A DNA stretch of 64,000 nucleotides, from the NCBI GenBank assembly GCA_030829955.1, contig JAURNY010000019.1:64699-128698 (forward strand), written 5' to 3'. A program made the position numbers and the translations under genes. Under the pieces are notes generated by a model that was not told the origin of the DNA, searched no databases, and was given only the letters and a program-made list of their open reading frames with translations. Position 1 is the first letter of the stretch. The number at the start of each line of letters is the position of its first letter. Origin of the DNA: Gammaproteobacteria bacterium. Lineage in GTDB: Bacteria > Pseudomonadota > Gammaproteobacteria > Eutrophobiales > Eutrophobiaceae. Positions 1 to 7,623 of this stretch are shown here, in pieces.

Positions 1-126
1 CGCTGCGCCGAAGACTATAAAATATAGTGAGGTTGATAACACTGGCGAAGCAATACTTTGCATAAGCGTTCTTAATGTACGAGACATTTCGAAAAAATAG
101 ATCGCTTTTATTGCGTGCAAATTCAT
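1..126 (-). CDS. ABC-2 type transporter permease (partial, cut by window edge)
   Basis: Only the first 42 codons are inside the window; the gene reads leftward off the edge. The visible N-terminus begins [20 protein letters not shown] and continues into [20 protein letters not shown], the cytoplasmic amphipathic start and first membrane segment typical of YadH-like ABC-2 permeases. Its ATG overlaps the stop codon of the upstream ATPase gene by one base (TAATG), so the two are very probably translationally coupled and form one exporter. The substrate cannot be told from sequence. Known of the family: ABC-2 permeases dimerise and export polymers, drugs or lipids. Confidence 0.85.
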   Translation of the reverse strand, partial: MNLHAIKAIYFFEMSRTLRTLMQSIASPVLSTSLYFIVFGAA

Positions 127-1052
127 TATTGCTTCTTTACCAGATTTACGAATATTTCTTCCAATGAGCTTTCACTAGTCTTCATGTCACGAAAAGCTAT
201 ATCTGCTTCATCCAGCTTTTTCAATAACTGTGCGATACCAGTGTCTACTTGCTGAGAATTAAAGGTATAAACCATTTCATTACCATCATGGATTAACTCC
301 AGTTCGTAGCCTTTTAATGAGTCTGGTAATTGTTGCATGGGCATTTGCAATGTCAGTAATAATTGCTTTTTGCCAAGTTTTTTCATTAGCGCTTCTTTTT
401 CATCAACGACAATGATCTGTCCATGATCAATCACGCCAATACGATCTGCCATTTGCTCAGCTTCTTCAATATAGTGTGTTGTTAAAATAATTGTGACGCC
501 TTGATCTTTTAAATCTTTCATTCGGTTCCACATGTCCTGCCTTAACTCTACATCAACACCTGCTGTAGGTTCATCGAGAAATAATATCTTCGGTTCATGT
601 GCAAGCGCTTTCGCAATCATGACGCGGCGTTTCATGCCGCCAGACAAGGTTAATAGTTTATTATCTTTTTTTTCCCATAAAGATAAGGCGCACAATACTT
701 GCTCGATGTAATCAGGTGCTGGCGCTTTGCCAAATAGCCCGCGACTAAAGTTTACTGTATGCAATACCGTTTCAAACATATCCGTGGAGATTTCCTGCGG
801 TACAAGCCCAACCAAAGAACGCGCCTCACGAAATGCCTTTATATTATCCCATCCATCTATAAGAATTTGTCCGGACGTAGGATTGATGATGCCGCAAATA
901 ATATTAATCAAGGTTGTCTTGCCGGCGCCATTAGGCCCCAGCAAAGCAAAAAGCTCGCCGCGTTTGATATTAAGATTAATATCTTTAAGTGCTGATAAAC
1001 CCGATGAGTAGATTTTATTAAGTGAATTTATTTGAATAATCGAATTGGTCAT
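126..1052 (-). CDS. ABC-2 type transporter ATP-binding protein (YadG-like)
   Basis: Cytoplasmic ATPase that would power the permease next to it. It carries Walker A GPNGAGKT (about residues 39-46 from the chosen start), a Q-loop in GLVPQE, the signature LSGGMKRR, Walker [13 protein letters not shown] and the switch histidine in [12 protein letters not shown] chose the ATG at 1052 because YadG-like proteins begin a few residues before the first strand; a TTG nine codons upstream would give 317 aa. The C-terminal region after about residue 220 is the extension usual in exporters of this class. Whether it exports a drug, polysaccharide or lipid is unknown. Confidence 0.9.
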   Translation of the reverse strand: MTNSIIQINSLNKIYSSGLSALKDINLNIKRGELFALLGPNGAGKTTLINIICGIINPTSGQILIDGWDNIKAFREARSLVGLVPQEISTDMFETVLHTVNFSRGLFGKAPAPDYIEQVLCALSLWEKKDNKLLTLSGGMKRRVMIAKALAHEPKILFLDEPTAGVDVELRQDMWNRMKDLKDQGVTIILTTHYIEEAEQMADRIGVIDHGQIIVVDEKEALMKKLGKKQLLLTLQMPMQQLPDSLKGYELELIHDGNEMVYTFNSQQVDTGIAQLLKKLDEADIAFRDMKTSESSLEEIFVNLVKKQ

Positions 1053-1106
1053 GTGATAAGTATTTAATTTTACCTGCAATATTTTAAACCAATTATTAAG
1101 AACAAT

Positions 1107-1697
1107 TTATTTTTTTGATTGATAAGCCCGCTTCACTTCTTCGAGACGCTTATCCCGCCCGCATCCATATCGATAGTATTTATATAGTAACGGGTTTTTT
1201 TCATAATAATTCTGATGATAGTCTTCGGCAGCATAAAACTCGCTTGCTGCAATAATTGGAGTTAATAATTTATGATCATTACCAATATTATTTTGTAATT
1301 TATTTTTATTATATTCAGCAATCTTTTTTTGTTCTTCATCAAGATAAAAAATTGCTGAGCGATATTGTGGTCCACGATCACAGAACTGGCCCTGATCATC
1401 AAATGGATCGATATTCTTCCAAAGCACATTCAATAATGTATCGTAATTTACCTTGGTATCGTCATAAATTATCTGCAAGGCTTCATAATGACCTGTCATT
1501 CCGGTAGAAACCTGTTTGTAAGTCGGGTTTTTCAAATTGCCACCGACATAACCGGATATTGTTTGTTCTACGCCATCAAGCTTGTCATATGGAGGCTCCA
1601 TGCACCAAAAGCACCCACCGGCAAAAATTGCTGTTTTTGACGCAGCGGAAACACTAATAAAGAATAATGTGAAAATGATAGTAAATATTACTTTCAT
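1107..1697 (-). CDS. msrA: Peptide-methionine (S)-S-oxide reductase MsrA, exported
   Basis: Reduces the S-epimer of methionine sulfoxide in proteins. The N-terminus has a Sec-type signal (hydrophobic stretch of about residues 3-18, then SAAS), followed at once by the active-site motif GCFWC with catalytic Cys29. The conserved YDD, QYRSAIFY and FYAAEDYHQNYY blocks follow, and a second cysteine lies in the C-terminal YGCGRDKRLEEV. The length of 196 aa is normal for the family plus a signal peptide. It starts 2 bases after the msrB stop, so both are probably one transcript repairing periplasmic proteins. The export call is inferred from the N-terminus. Confidence 0.93.
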   Translation of the reverse strand: MKVIFTIIFTLFFISVSAASKTAIFAGGCFWCMEPPYDKLDGVEQTISGYVGGNLKNPTYKQVSTGMTGHYEALQIIYDDTKVNYDTLLNVLWKNIDPFDDQGQFCDRGPQYRSAIFYLDEEQKKIAEYNKNKLQNNIGNDHKLLTPIIAASEFYAAEDYHQNYYEKNPLLYKYYRYGCGRDKRLEEVKRAYQSKK

Positions 1698-1699
1698 CT

Positions 1700-2218
1700 T
1701 TATGACCTTAATTCAGGAAGTGGTTTGGATTCAGGCACAAAATTCAAAGCGAGACCATTATTACAATAGCGCAGACCTGTAGGCTGTGGGCCGTCCTCAA
1801 ATACGTGTCCCTGATGACCATCACAACGTATACAATGATATTCTGTTCTTGGCCACACAAGCTTTATATCAAGTTTTGTTCCAAGCCTACCTTCTATTGG
1901 CTGATAAAAGCTTGGCCAACCCGTTCCACTGTCATATTTAGTTTCAGATATAAACAAAGGTAAATAACATGCCGCACAAACATAGGTTCCTTTATATTTA
2001 TTTTTATTCAATGGGCTGGAACCTGGCGCTTCTGTTTCTTCCTCAAATAGAACGTCATACTGATCAGGGGTTAATAACGCCTTCCATTCTTTTTTATCTT
2101 TTTTCAGCTTAATTATTTTTTTTCCGGAATCGATAACATGCGCAAACAGGTTAACTGGCTGTACCATTAGAGCTGCTGCTGCAATCGAAATAGTTTTTAG
2201 TAAAAGCCGTCGTTTCAT
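1700..2218 (-). CDS. msrB: Peptide-methionine (R)-S-oxide reductase MsrB with twin-arginine-like leader
   Basis: Reduces the R-epimer of methionine sulfoxide, complementing MsrA. The structural zinc cysteines are visible as C81xxC84 and C129xxC132, the substrate block is SGTGWPSF (about 97-104), and the catalytic Cys152 sits in GLRYCNNG. Most MsrB proteins have a Ser where this one has the Gly after RYCNN. The N-terminus KRRLLLK plus a hydrophobic run resembles a Tat leader without the usual leading Ser/Thr; a Sec leader is the alternative. A tatABC operon lies at 33756-35017. At 172 aa the mature part is of normal MsrB length. Confidence 0.93.
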   Translation of the reverse strand: MKRRLLLKTISIAAAALMVQPVNLFAHVIDSGKKIIKLKKDKKEWKALLTPDQYDVLFEEETEAPGSSPLNKNKYKGTYVCAACYLPLFISETKYDSGTGWPSFYQPIEGRLGTKLDIKLVWPRTEYHCIRCDGHQGHVFEDGPQPTGLRYCNNGLALNFVPESKPLPELRS

Positions 2219-2323
2219 GTTTCCTCCAAATATGAATTACCAATAAATTATGTGGCAATTCATACTGCTAACTACTTTAATATTTTGTCCATAATCTGTA
2301 AAAGTTACATATTTACCATGATG

Positions 2324-2350
2324 AAAAAACCGGGGATAAACCCCGGTTTT
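2324..2350 (-). terminator. Rho-independent terminator of the ctaA-ctaB end of the cox cluster
   Basis: A perfect hairpin with arms AAAACCGGGG and CCCCGGTTTT around a 5-base loop. Read on the minus strand it is followed by six T, so it terminates the transcript leaving ctaB. On the plus strand the T run is shorter. Confidence 0.85.
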
Positions 2351-2382
2351 AAATAATAAAAGAGCATATATTGGTAAATTAT

Positions 2383-3291
2383 TTATATAAATTGTGAAAT
2401 TAACGGAATGTAATGATCGATCAACAGCGCCGCAAACATCAGCATTAAATAAATGATAGAGTATGAAAAGGTTTTCATCGCCAAACGGTCATCATGATCA
2501 AACTGCATACGAATCGCGTAATATAAAAATCCTGCGTTAAGTAATGTAGAGCATACTAAATAAAAGAAGCCTGACATTTTTACCAGATAGGGAAGGATGG
2601 TCACAATACACATAATGATGGTGTATAACAAAATGTGCAGGCGGGTAAACTCAACACCGTGCGTTACCGGTAACATAGGTATGTCTACTGCCTTGTAATC
2701 TTCGCGTCGATAAATGGCTAGCGCCCAAAAATGAGGCGGAGTCCATGCGAAAATAATTAAAAATAATAATAATGCGTTAGGATCCAAGGTGCCAGTTACT
2801 GCAACCCAACCAAGAACAGGTGGCGCCGCACCCGCTGCACCACCGATAACGATATTTTGTGGTGTTGCGCGTTTTAAAAACATGGAGTAAATCACACCAT
2901 AGCCAATCAATGAAATTGCTGTTAAACCAGCAGTTAAAGGATTGACGAGAAACGCCAGTATTCCCATGGAGATGGTGCCTAAAAACCAGGCAAAGATTAT
3001 GGCATTTGCAATACTGACGTTACCTTTTGGTAAAGGTCGTTTTTTCGTTCTCGCCATTATGGAATCAATTTTATGATCTACGACATGATTAATAGTAGCA
3101 GCGGATGCCGATGCCAGACCAATTCCAATAGTACCGTAAATGAGCACATGCCACGGCACCATTCCGGGCGTAGCGAGAAACATACCGACAACAGCAGTAA
3201 ACACGATCAATGCGACAACATTAGGTTTACAGAGGGCATAATAATCACGCCAGCTAATCTCTACTGTTTCTGTTTTTGTCTGTTCTTGCAT
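2383..3291 (-). CDS. ctaB: Protohaem IX farnesyltransferase (haem O synthase)
   Basis: Adds a farnesyl group to haem B, giving haem O, the first step to haem A for the oxidase encoded upstream. This UbiA-family integral membrane enzyme of 302 aa shows the prenyl-diphosphate binding motif NHVVDHKID (N68, D72, D76) followed by ARTKKRPLPKG. The second aspartate-rich loop is YRREDYKAVDIPMLPVTHG. Several hydrophobic segments run through the whole length. It is the last gene of the minus-strand ctaA-ctaB run, 15 bases after ctaA, and is followed by a strong terminator. Confidence 0.96.
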   Translation of the reverse strand: MQEQTKTETVEISWRDYYALCKPNVVALIVFTAVVGMFLATPGMVPWHVLIYGTIGIGLASASAATINHVVDHKIDSIMARTKKRPLPKGNVSIANAIIFAWFLGTISMGILAFLVNPLTAGLTAISLIGYGVIYSMFLKRATPQNIVIGGAAGAAPPVLGWVAVTGTLDPNALLLFLIIFAWTPPHFWALAIYRREDYKAVDIPMLPVTHGVEFTRLHILLYTIIMCIVTILPYLVKMSGFFYLVCSTLLNAGFLYYAIRMQFDHDDRLAMKTFSYSIIYLMLMFAALLIDHYIPLISQFI

Positions 3292-3306
3292 TAGTATTCT
3301 CGTGGA

Positions 3307-4308
3307 TTATTTGCTTCTATTTAAAATAGATAAATGAAGCATGGTAATTAACGTCAGTAATAGTAACGCAGCGACCCCATTGTGCGCCACAGCAATAAAT
3401 AAGGGCAAATTCATTACTACATTCGCAATACCCAATGAAACCTGCAGCAACAGCGCCATTAGCATTAAAACAGCGGTGATACGTACCTGACGATTATTTT
3501 GTAACAAGGCCTTAATACCTAACATTAATATGATGATAAATGTGACTATTGCGCCTATTCGGTGAGTAACATGTATCGCTGTTCTTGCCGGACCATCTAA
3601 TACACCGCCCTCATAATTAATGCCCAGTCCTCGCCAAAGAACAAACGCCTCGCCTAAATCCATCTTTGGTAAATATTCACCATGACAGGTTGGAAAATCA
3701 GAGCAGGCAAGAGCTGCATAGTTCGTACTCGTCCAGCCACCCAGACTAATCTGCAAACATAAAACAATGAATGCTAAAACAGTGAAGGGCAGATAATTCT
3801 CAAAACGTGGTGAAAGCTTAATGTATCCATTATTCTTCTGATGCAATGACAACCAATACAATAGCGATAAAATACTCATCCCGCCAATTAGATGTAAGGT
3901 AACAATAAATGGCTTCAATAATAATGTAACTGTCCACATACCAAGTAAAGCCTGAAAAGTAACCAGCAACAATAAACCGCTCGATATAATGCGAGTCGTC
4001 ATATCGTGACGCTTTAACCAGGCAATCATACAAATCAACAGAATTAATATACCAAGCGTACCCGCGATATAACGATGTGCCATTTCTATCCAAGCCTTAT
4101 CAATTTCAAGTGGTCTATCGGGATAAGCCTTATTTGCAGTTTCGACATGAATATCACTAGCAGGCACAATTAATCTGCCATAACAACCCGGCCAATCCGG
4201 ACAACCTAAACCGGCATGTGACAAACGAGTATAGGCGCCGACTGTGATTACTATAAATGCTAATACAGTGGCCATGATTGCCAAATAAAATATGGTTTTA
4301 TTTTTCAT
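3307..4308 (-). CDS. ctaA: Haem A synthase CtaA / Cox15
   Basis: Oxidises the C8 methyl of haem O to a formyl group, making haem A. This membrane protein of 333 aa has the expected two-fold arrangement: HAGLGCPDWPGCYG near the N-terminus with a paired cysteine loop, the histidines of EMAHRY and TLHLIGG, and in the second half DFPTCHGEY, THRIGA and VAHNGVAA, which supply the haem-ligand histidines. It acts with the neighbouring ctaB product and starts 3 bases after the Sco-like gene stops, so it is cotranscribed. Confidence 0.95.
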   Translation of the reverse strand: MKNKTIFYLAIMATVLAFIVITVGAYTRLSHAGLGCPDWPGCYGRLIVPASDIHVETANKAYPDRPLEIDKAWIEMAHRYIAGTLGILILLICMIAWLKRHDMTTRIISSGLLLLVTFQALLGMWTVTLLLKPFIVTLHLIGGMSILSLLYWLSLHQKNNGYIKLSPRFENYLPFTVLAFIVLCLQISLGGWTSTNYAALACSDFPTCHGEYLPKMDLGEAFVLWRGLGINYEGGVLDGPARTAIHVTHRIGAIVTFIIILMLGIKALLQNNRQVRITAVLMLMALLLQVSLGIANVVMNLPLFIAVAHNGVAALLLLTLITMLHLSILNRSK

Positions 4309-4311
4309 TGT

Positions 4312-4908
4312 TTAGCCAATCCTCGAAAACTTTAATAACTTTTTCATATCTTTCATGATATCTCTCGGATCAATATCTGGTGGATAACTCATCATGAGAT
4401 TGCCCATGGGATCTATAATATAAAGTCTGTTCAACTTTAGCGGATCATCAACTTCATTCAATTTAAATTTTTGCAACAAAGTCGCGCGTTCTTCCGCTGA
4501 AATATTTATTATGCGTTGACCCTGATACTCTTGAAGCTGTGAGTCTATTTCAGTTTGATCAGCTGTAGTCATTAACAAAACACGCTGTACTCTTAATGAA
4601 TGCTTATCCATAGCAGTGTGAATTTGACGCATGCGGTAAAGGTTATTGATACAGTCGGCAGAACATTCATTGGTTACATAAATCAGATTCCACTTACCAT
4701 ATAGTTCATAGTCAGCATTAGCCAAAGGATCCAGCAAAGGCAAATTATTAATTTGTACCGGAGGAGTAATTAAATTCCCTTTATTTGATGTGCCTCTTGA
4801 TTCGATAGATTCTTTATGTTGTGCAAACCAATATGACAATAGAATTGGGCTCAAAAACGCGAACACTATAAAAATAATTGTTAGTGTATTTTTCTGTTTA
4901 CTGTTCAT
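4312..4908 (-). CDS. Membrane-anchored Sco-like thioredoxin-fold protein, probable oxidase copper/thiol factor
   Basis: A 198-aa protein with one N-terminal membrane anchor (about residues 10-28) and a periplasmic domain. The domain holds a CxxxC pair (C82 and C86 in TNECSADCINN), as in Sco1/SenC proteins that deliver copper to the CuA site. The later conserved Sco histidine is not evident; the equivalent stretch reads LLMTTADQTE. The ending LYIIDPMGNLMMSYP is the usual thioredoxin-fold strand. I chose the ATG at 4908 because it overlaps the surf1 stop as TAATG and follows an AAGAAAAG ribosome site; a longer reading from 4974 only extends into surf1. Copper delivery is inferred from fold and location. 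Confidence 0.8.
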   Translation of the reverse strand: MNSKQKNTLTIIFIVFAFLSPILLSYWFAQHKESIESRGTSNKGNLITPPVQINNLPLLDPLANADYELYGKWNLIYVTNECSADCINNLYRMRQIHTAMDKHSLRVQRVLLMTTADQTEIDSQLQEYQGQRIINISAEERATLLQKFKLNEVDDPLKLNRLYIIDPMGNLMMSYPPDIDPRDIMKDMKKLLKFSRIG

Positions 4909-5645
4909 TATCTTTTCTTTTTTAAATTTAACAAAATATAAATAACCAATAATACTGTTGCGAAGGCAAACCATTGATAAGCATATCCGAGATGTTTTGC
5001 TTCATCAGAACCAGGCAACCGCCAGTCTCTTGTGTATCCCAAAGGAGATTCCGGATCCAGTCGTATAATTAAAGGAAACAGCTTCAAGCCGGTTGACGAT
5101 TCAATTTCTTTTATATTGATTTTGTATGATCGATAAACTCCTTGTTGCATAGTTTCAAGCGGTAATTCGTTAAAATATATTCCGGTCAACGGTTCTTTTT
5201 TAAGTTGTCCTTTCAAAGTTATTATTTCTGAACTGAAGTTTAGTTCTGGTATTGTTGATCGATCCAGGGGCGATAGCAGCCAGCCTCTATTGACCAATAT
5301 TACTTTTTCTTCATCCCCATAAACGAAAGGTGTATAGATATAATATCCGGCCTGACTTTTATGAACCTGGTTATCTAACAATATTTGTATTTCGTTTTTA
5401 AACTGCCCAGTAATAGAAACGTTTCGCCAAACCAAATCATCTATACTATTTTCATTATCAAGATTTTCCATATCTATAGCTTCTAGCTGCTGATTTTCCA
5501 TAAACGTCTGATGCTTGGTTGCTTTATACTCAGCTCTATCCAGTTGCCAAATTCCCAAGCGAATAAATAAAACAAAAAACACAACAGCCAAAAGACTGGT
5601 TATTAGTCCAGGACGAAACGAATATATATATTGGCGAGAACTCAT
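4908..5645 (-). CDS. SURF1 family cytochrome oxidase biogenesis protein
   Basis: SURF1 proteins bind haem A and help its insertion into oxidase subunit I. The sequence has the classic two-membrane-segment layout: an N-terminal helix at about 12-30 followed by LGIWQLDRAEYK, a periplasmic domain containing VNRGWLLS (GW motif), and a C-terminal helix after HLGYAYQWFAFA. Length 245 aa is typical. It overlaps the downstream Sco-like gene by one base. Its 5' end lies close to the divergent DUF2909 gene, so the roughly 40 bases between them must hold both promoters. Confidence 0.93.
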   Translation of the reverse strand: MSSRQYIYSFRPGLITSLLAVVFFVLFIRLGIWQLDRAEYKATKHQTFMENQQLEAIDMENLDNENSIDDLVWRNVSITGQFKNEIQILLDNQVHKSQAGYYIYTPFVYGDEEKVILVNRGWLLSPLDRSTIPELNFSSEIITLKGQLKKEPLTGIYFNELPLETMQQGVYRSYKINIKEIESSTGLKLFPLIIRLDPESPLGYTRDWRLPGSDEAKHLGYAYQWFAFATVLLVIYILLNLKKKR

Positions 5646-5681
5646 TTATTACAATACTTTATATTTACTGCTCGTTATACT

Positions 5682-5915
5682 ATGACAATGACCGCAACAG
5701 TTTTATTCAAAGCCCTGATCATCATTATTCTTTTAATGATATTAGCTTCACTAGCCGCAGGTGTTATTTTTCTCGTAAAAGATAATTCCGATAAAAACTC
5801 TATACGCTTAGTTACATCACTTACTGTTAGGATAAGTTTGTCAGTATTACTTTTTATTCTTTTGTTATTTGGTTATTACATGGGCTGGATTCAGCCGCAT
5901 GGGCTAGGCCAATAA
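5682..5915 (+). CDS. Small twin-transmembrane protein, DUF2909 family
   Basis: A 77-aa protein with two hydrophobic helices (about residues 6-30 and 48-68) joined by a short polar loop containing VKDNSDKNSIRLV, and the ending MGWIQPHG, which is the hallmark of this family. The family regularly sits next to surf1 and coxC in gammaproteobacteria and is presumed to help oxidase assembly; no reaction is known. I chose the ATG at 5682 rather than the earlier ATG at 5631, which would overlap surf1; a third ATG at 5688 is also possible. It is the only plus-strand gene in the oxidase cluster. Confidence 0.85.
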   Translation: MTMTATVLFKALIIIILLMILASLAAGVIFLVKDNSDKNSIRLVTSLTVRISLSVLLFILLLFGYYMGWIQPHGLGQ

Positions 5916-5934
5916 CTATTTATTTTCTAAAACA

Positions 5935-5962
5935 AAAAGGCGCTACCATGGCAGCGCCTTTT
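5935..5962. terminator. Bidirectional terminator between DUF2909 gene and coxC
   Basis: Arms AAAAGGCGCT and AGCGCCTTTT around an 8-base loop. With A run on one side and T run on the other it can stop both the plus-strand DUF2909 transcript and the minus-strand coxC transcript, which converge here. Confidence 0.85.
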
Positions 5963-5981
5963 AATGTCTTGTCAGAAATTA

Positions 5982-6866
5982 CTATATCCAGTAAACAAAT
6001 ATAAATAACCCTAACCAAACCACGTCAACAAAGTGCCAGTACCATGCCACACCTTCAAAAGCGAAGTGGTCTTCAGCTGTAAAATGACCTTTCAAACAAC
6101 GTAATGTGATAATTAATATCATTGTCGCACCCATGAATACATGGAAACCATGAAAACCGGTCAACATAAAGAAGGTTGAACCATAAATGCCTGACGTTAA
6201 TTTAAGATCTAGTTCGTGATAAGCATGAATATATTCCTCGGCTTGCAAGAACAAGAAGATTGCGCCCAGAATAACTGTCGCTGCCATCCATAACACCAGC
6301 GCTTTACGATTATTCTTTTTCAAAGCCCAGTGAGCGAACGTAATCGTGCCACCAGATGCTAATAAAATTGCAGTATTAATAGCCGGAATTCCCCATGCAG
6401 GAATGACTTCTTTGATTAATGTAAAGTGCGAAGTCAATGCAGTGGTCATGTCAGGTGTAGTAATCAGTGGCCATACATTTTGAAAATCAGGCCATAAGAA
6501 TTCATGGGTTGCAAATTTTGCACCTTCGCCTGCTAACCATGGCACTGAATAAACTCTGGCATAGAAAAGAGCACCAAAGAATGCCGCGAAGAACATTACT
6601 TCAGAAAAGATAAACCAGCTCATACCCCAACGAAAACTTATGTCTACTTGATGGTTGTAATTACCGCCCATGCTTTCTTTGATAACATCAGAGAACCAGC
6701 CATAAAACATATATATAACGGCAGCTAAACCAAGGTATAACACCACAGGCGTTACACCGTTTAGAAATAGGCCGGCACCAACAAAGGTTGTAAACAATGC
6801 CATTGAACCAACAACCGGCCAACGGCTTGGTTCCGGAATATAATATGCACCATGTGAGTCAGACAT
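5982..6866 (-). CDS. coxC: Cytochrome c oxidase subunit III
   Basis: Core membrane subunit of the aa3-type oxidase. The protein of about 294 aa shows the family pattern: YYIPEPSRWPVVGS at the start, WFIFSEVMFFAAFFGALFYAR in the middle, and the C-terminal GFHGFHVFMGATMI and HFAFEGVAWYWHFVDVVWLGLF blocks. I chose the ATG at 6866 because GGGGAT lies about 7 bases upstream; a TTG two codons earlier is less likely. It follows ctaG by 21 bases and ends in the bidirectional terminator, so it closes the coxB-A-ctaG-coxC transcript. Confidence 0.96.
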   Translation of the reverse strand: MSDSHGAYYIPEPSRWPVVGSMALFTTFVGAGLFLNGVTPVVLYLGLAAVIYMFYGWFSDVIKESMGGNYNHQVDISFRWGMSWFIFSEVMFFAAFFGALFYARVYSVPWLAGEGAKFATHEFLWPDFQNVWPLITTPDMTTALTSHFTLIKEVIPAWGIPAINTAILLASGGTITFAHWALKKNNRKALVLWMAATVILGAIFLFLQAEEYIHAYHELDLKLTSGIYGSTFFMLTGFHGFHVFMGATMILIITLRCLKGHFTAEDHFAFEGVAWYWHFVDVVWLGLFIFVYWI

Positions 6867-6887
6867 AATCAATCCCCATCTTATGAT

Positions 6888-7469
6888 TTATAAAGTCTTA
6901 TTGTTAATATTGTCTTTTATGTTTTCATTGCTTGATGACCTAGCAACCTTATCTGTTTCCGACACTTCAAAAAACGTATAGGACAAAGTCATCATTTTAA
7001 TTTTTTCCGGCAAATCCGCGTCAACGACAAACCTGACCGGCATTACCTTTTTTTCCCCTGGCTCTAATGCTTGCTCAGTAAAACAGAAACATTCTGTTTT
7101 ATTAAAGTACAGTGATGCCTTGGTCGGCGCCACACTAGGCACAGCTCGTCCAACAATCCTTCTATCGGAACGATTTACTGCTACATACTCTACTTCTGTT
7201 ACTTGACCAGGATGAACAGCGATCTTTTTTGATAATGAATCAAACTCCCAGGGGAAGTCCGCATTTACATTTGTATCAAACTCTACTGTTACCAGTCTAT
7301 CCATATCGACTCTATCGATATCGGCCTCCACAACTTTGCCTGTTTTGCCATTAATCCCTACAACTTCACAGAAAACATCATAGAGAGGCACTAATGCATA
7401 ACCAAAACCAAACATGGCTATAGCGAATATCGCTAATTTAGTTGCGGTTCTTTCTACGCCCTGCTGCAT
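6888..7469 (-). CDS. ctaG: Cytochrome c oxidase assembly protein CtaG / Cox11
   Basis: Copper chaperone that loads the CuB site of subunit I. It has one N-terminal membrane helix (about 10-30), then VPLYDVFCEVVGINGKTG with a conserved cysteine (C34). The periplasmic immunoglobulin-like domain carries the copper-binding pair C127-F-C129 within ECFCFTEQ, and the family block EPGEKKVMPVRFVVD follows. Length 193 aa is normal. It begins 3 bases after the small gene at 7473-7604, which argues for coupled expression. Confidence 0.95.
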   Translation of the reverse strand: MQQGVERTATKLAIFAIAMFGFGYALVPLYDVFCEVVGINGKTGKVVEADIDRVDMDRLVTVEFDTNVNADFPWEFDSLSKKIAVHPGQVTEVEYVAVNRSDRRIVGRAVPSVAPTKASLYFNKTECFCFTEQALEPGEKKVMPVRFVVDADLPEKIKMMTLSYTFFEVSETDKVARSSSNENIKDNINNKTL

Positions 7470-7472
7470 TAA

Positions 7473-7604
7473 CTATTTTGCGAACGCAAGAATAAAGCCA
7501 ATATAAAAACTTGCGGCCACGAGACCTAGTATGATCCCGAGCCGCTTATTCTTTGCCGCCAAATCTTTATTGGCAGCATTCGTTTGATCGTGGTTATCTG
7601 TCAT
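7473..7604 (-). CDS. Cytochrome oxidase small assembly protein (43 aa)
   Basis: A short reading frame hidden between coxA and ctaG. It encodes a polar N-terminus MTDNHDQTNAANKDLAAKNK followed by one membrane helix (about residues 21-40) ending FAK. It starts with ATG, stops with TAG, and sits 3 bases before ctaG. Tiny proteins of this shape in exactly this slot are annotated as cytochrome oxidase small assembly proteins in other proteobacteria. The role is inferred from position; no catalytic residues are expected in such a short anchor protein. Confidence 0.8.
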   Translation of the reverse strand: MTDNHDQTNAANKDLAAKNKRLGIILGLVAASFYIGFILAFAK

Positions 7605-7623
7605 ACAATCAAACGCTCCTCAA

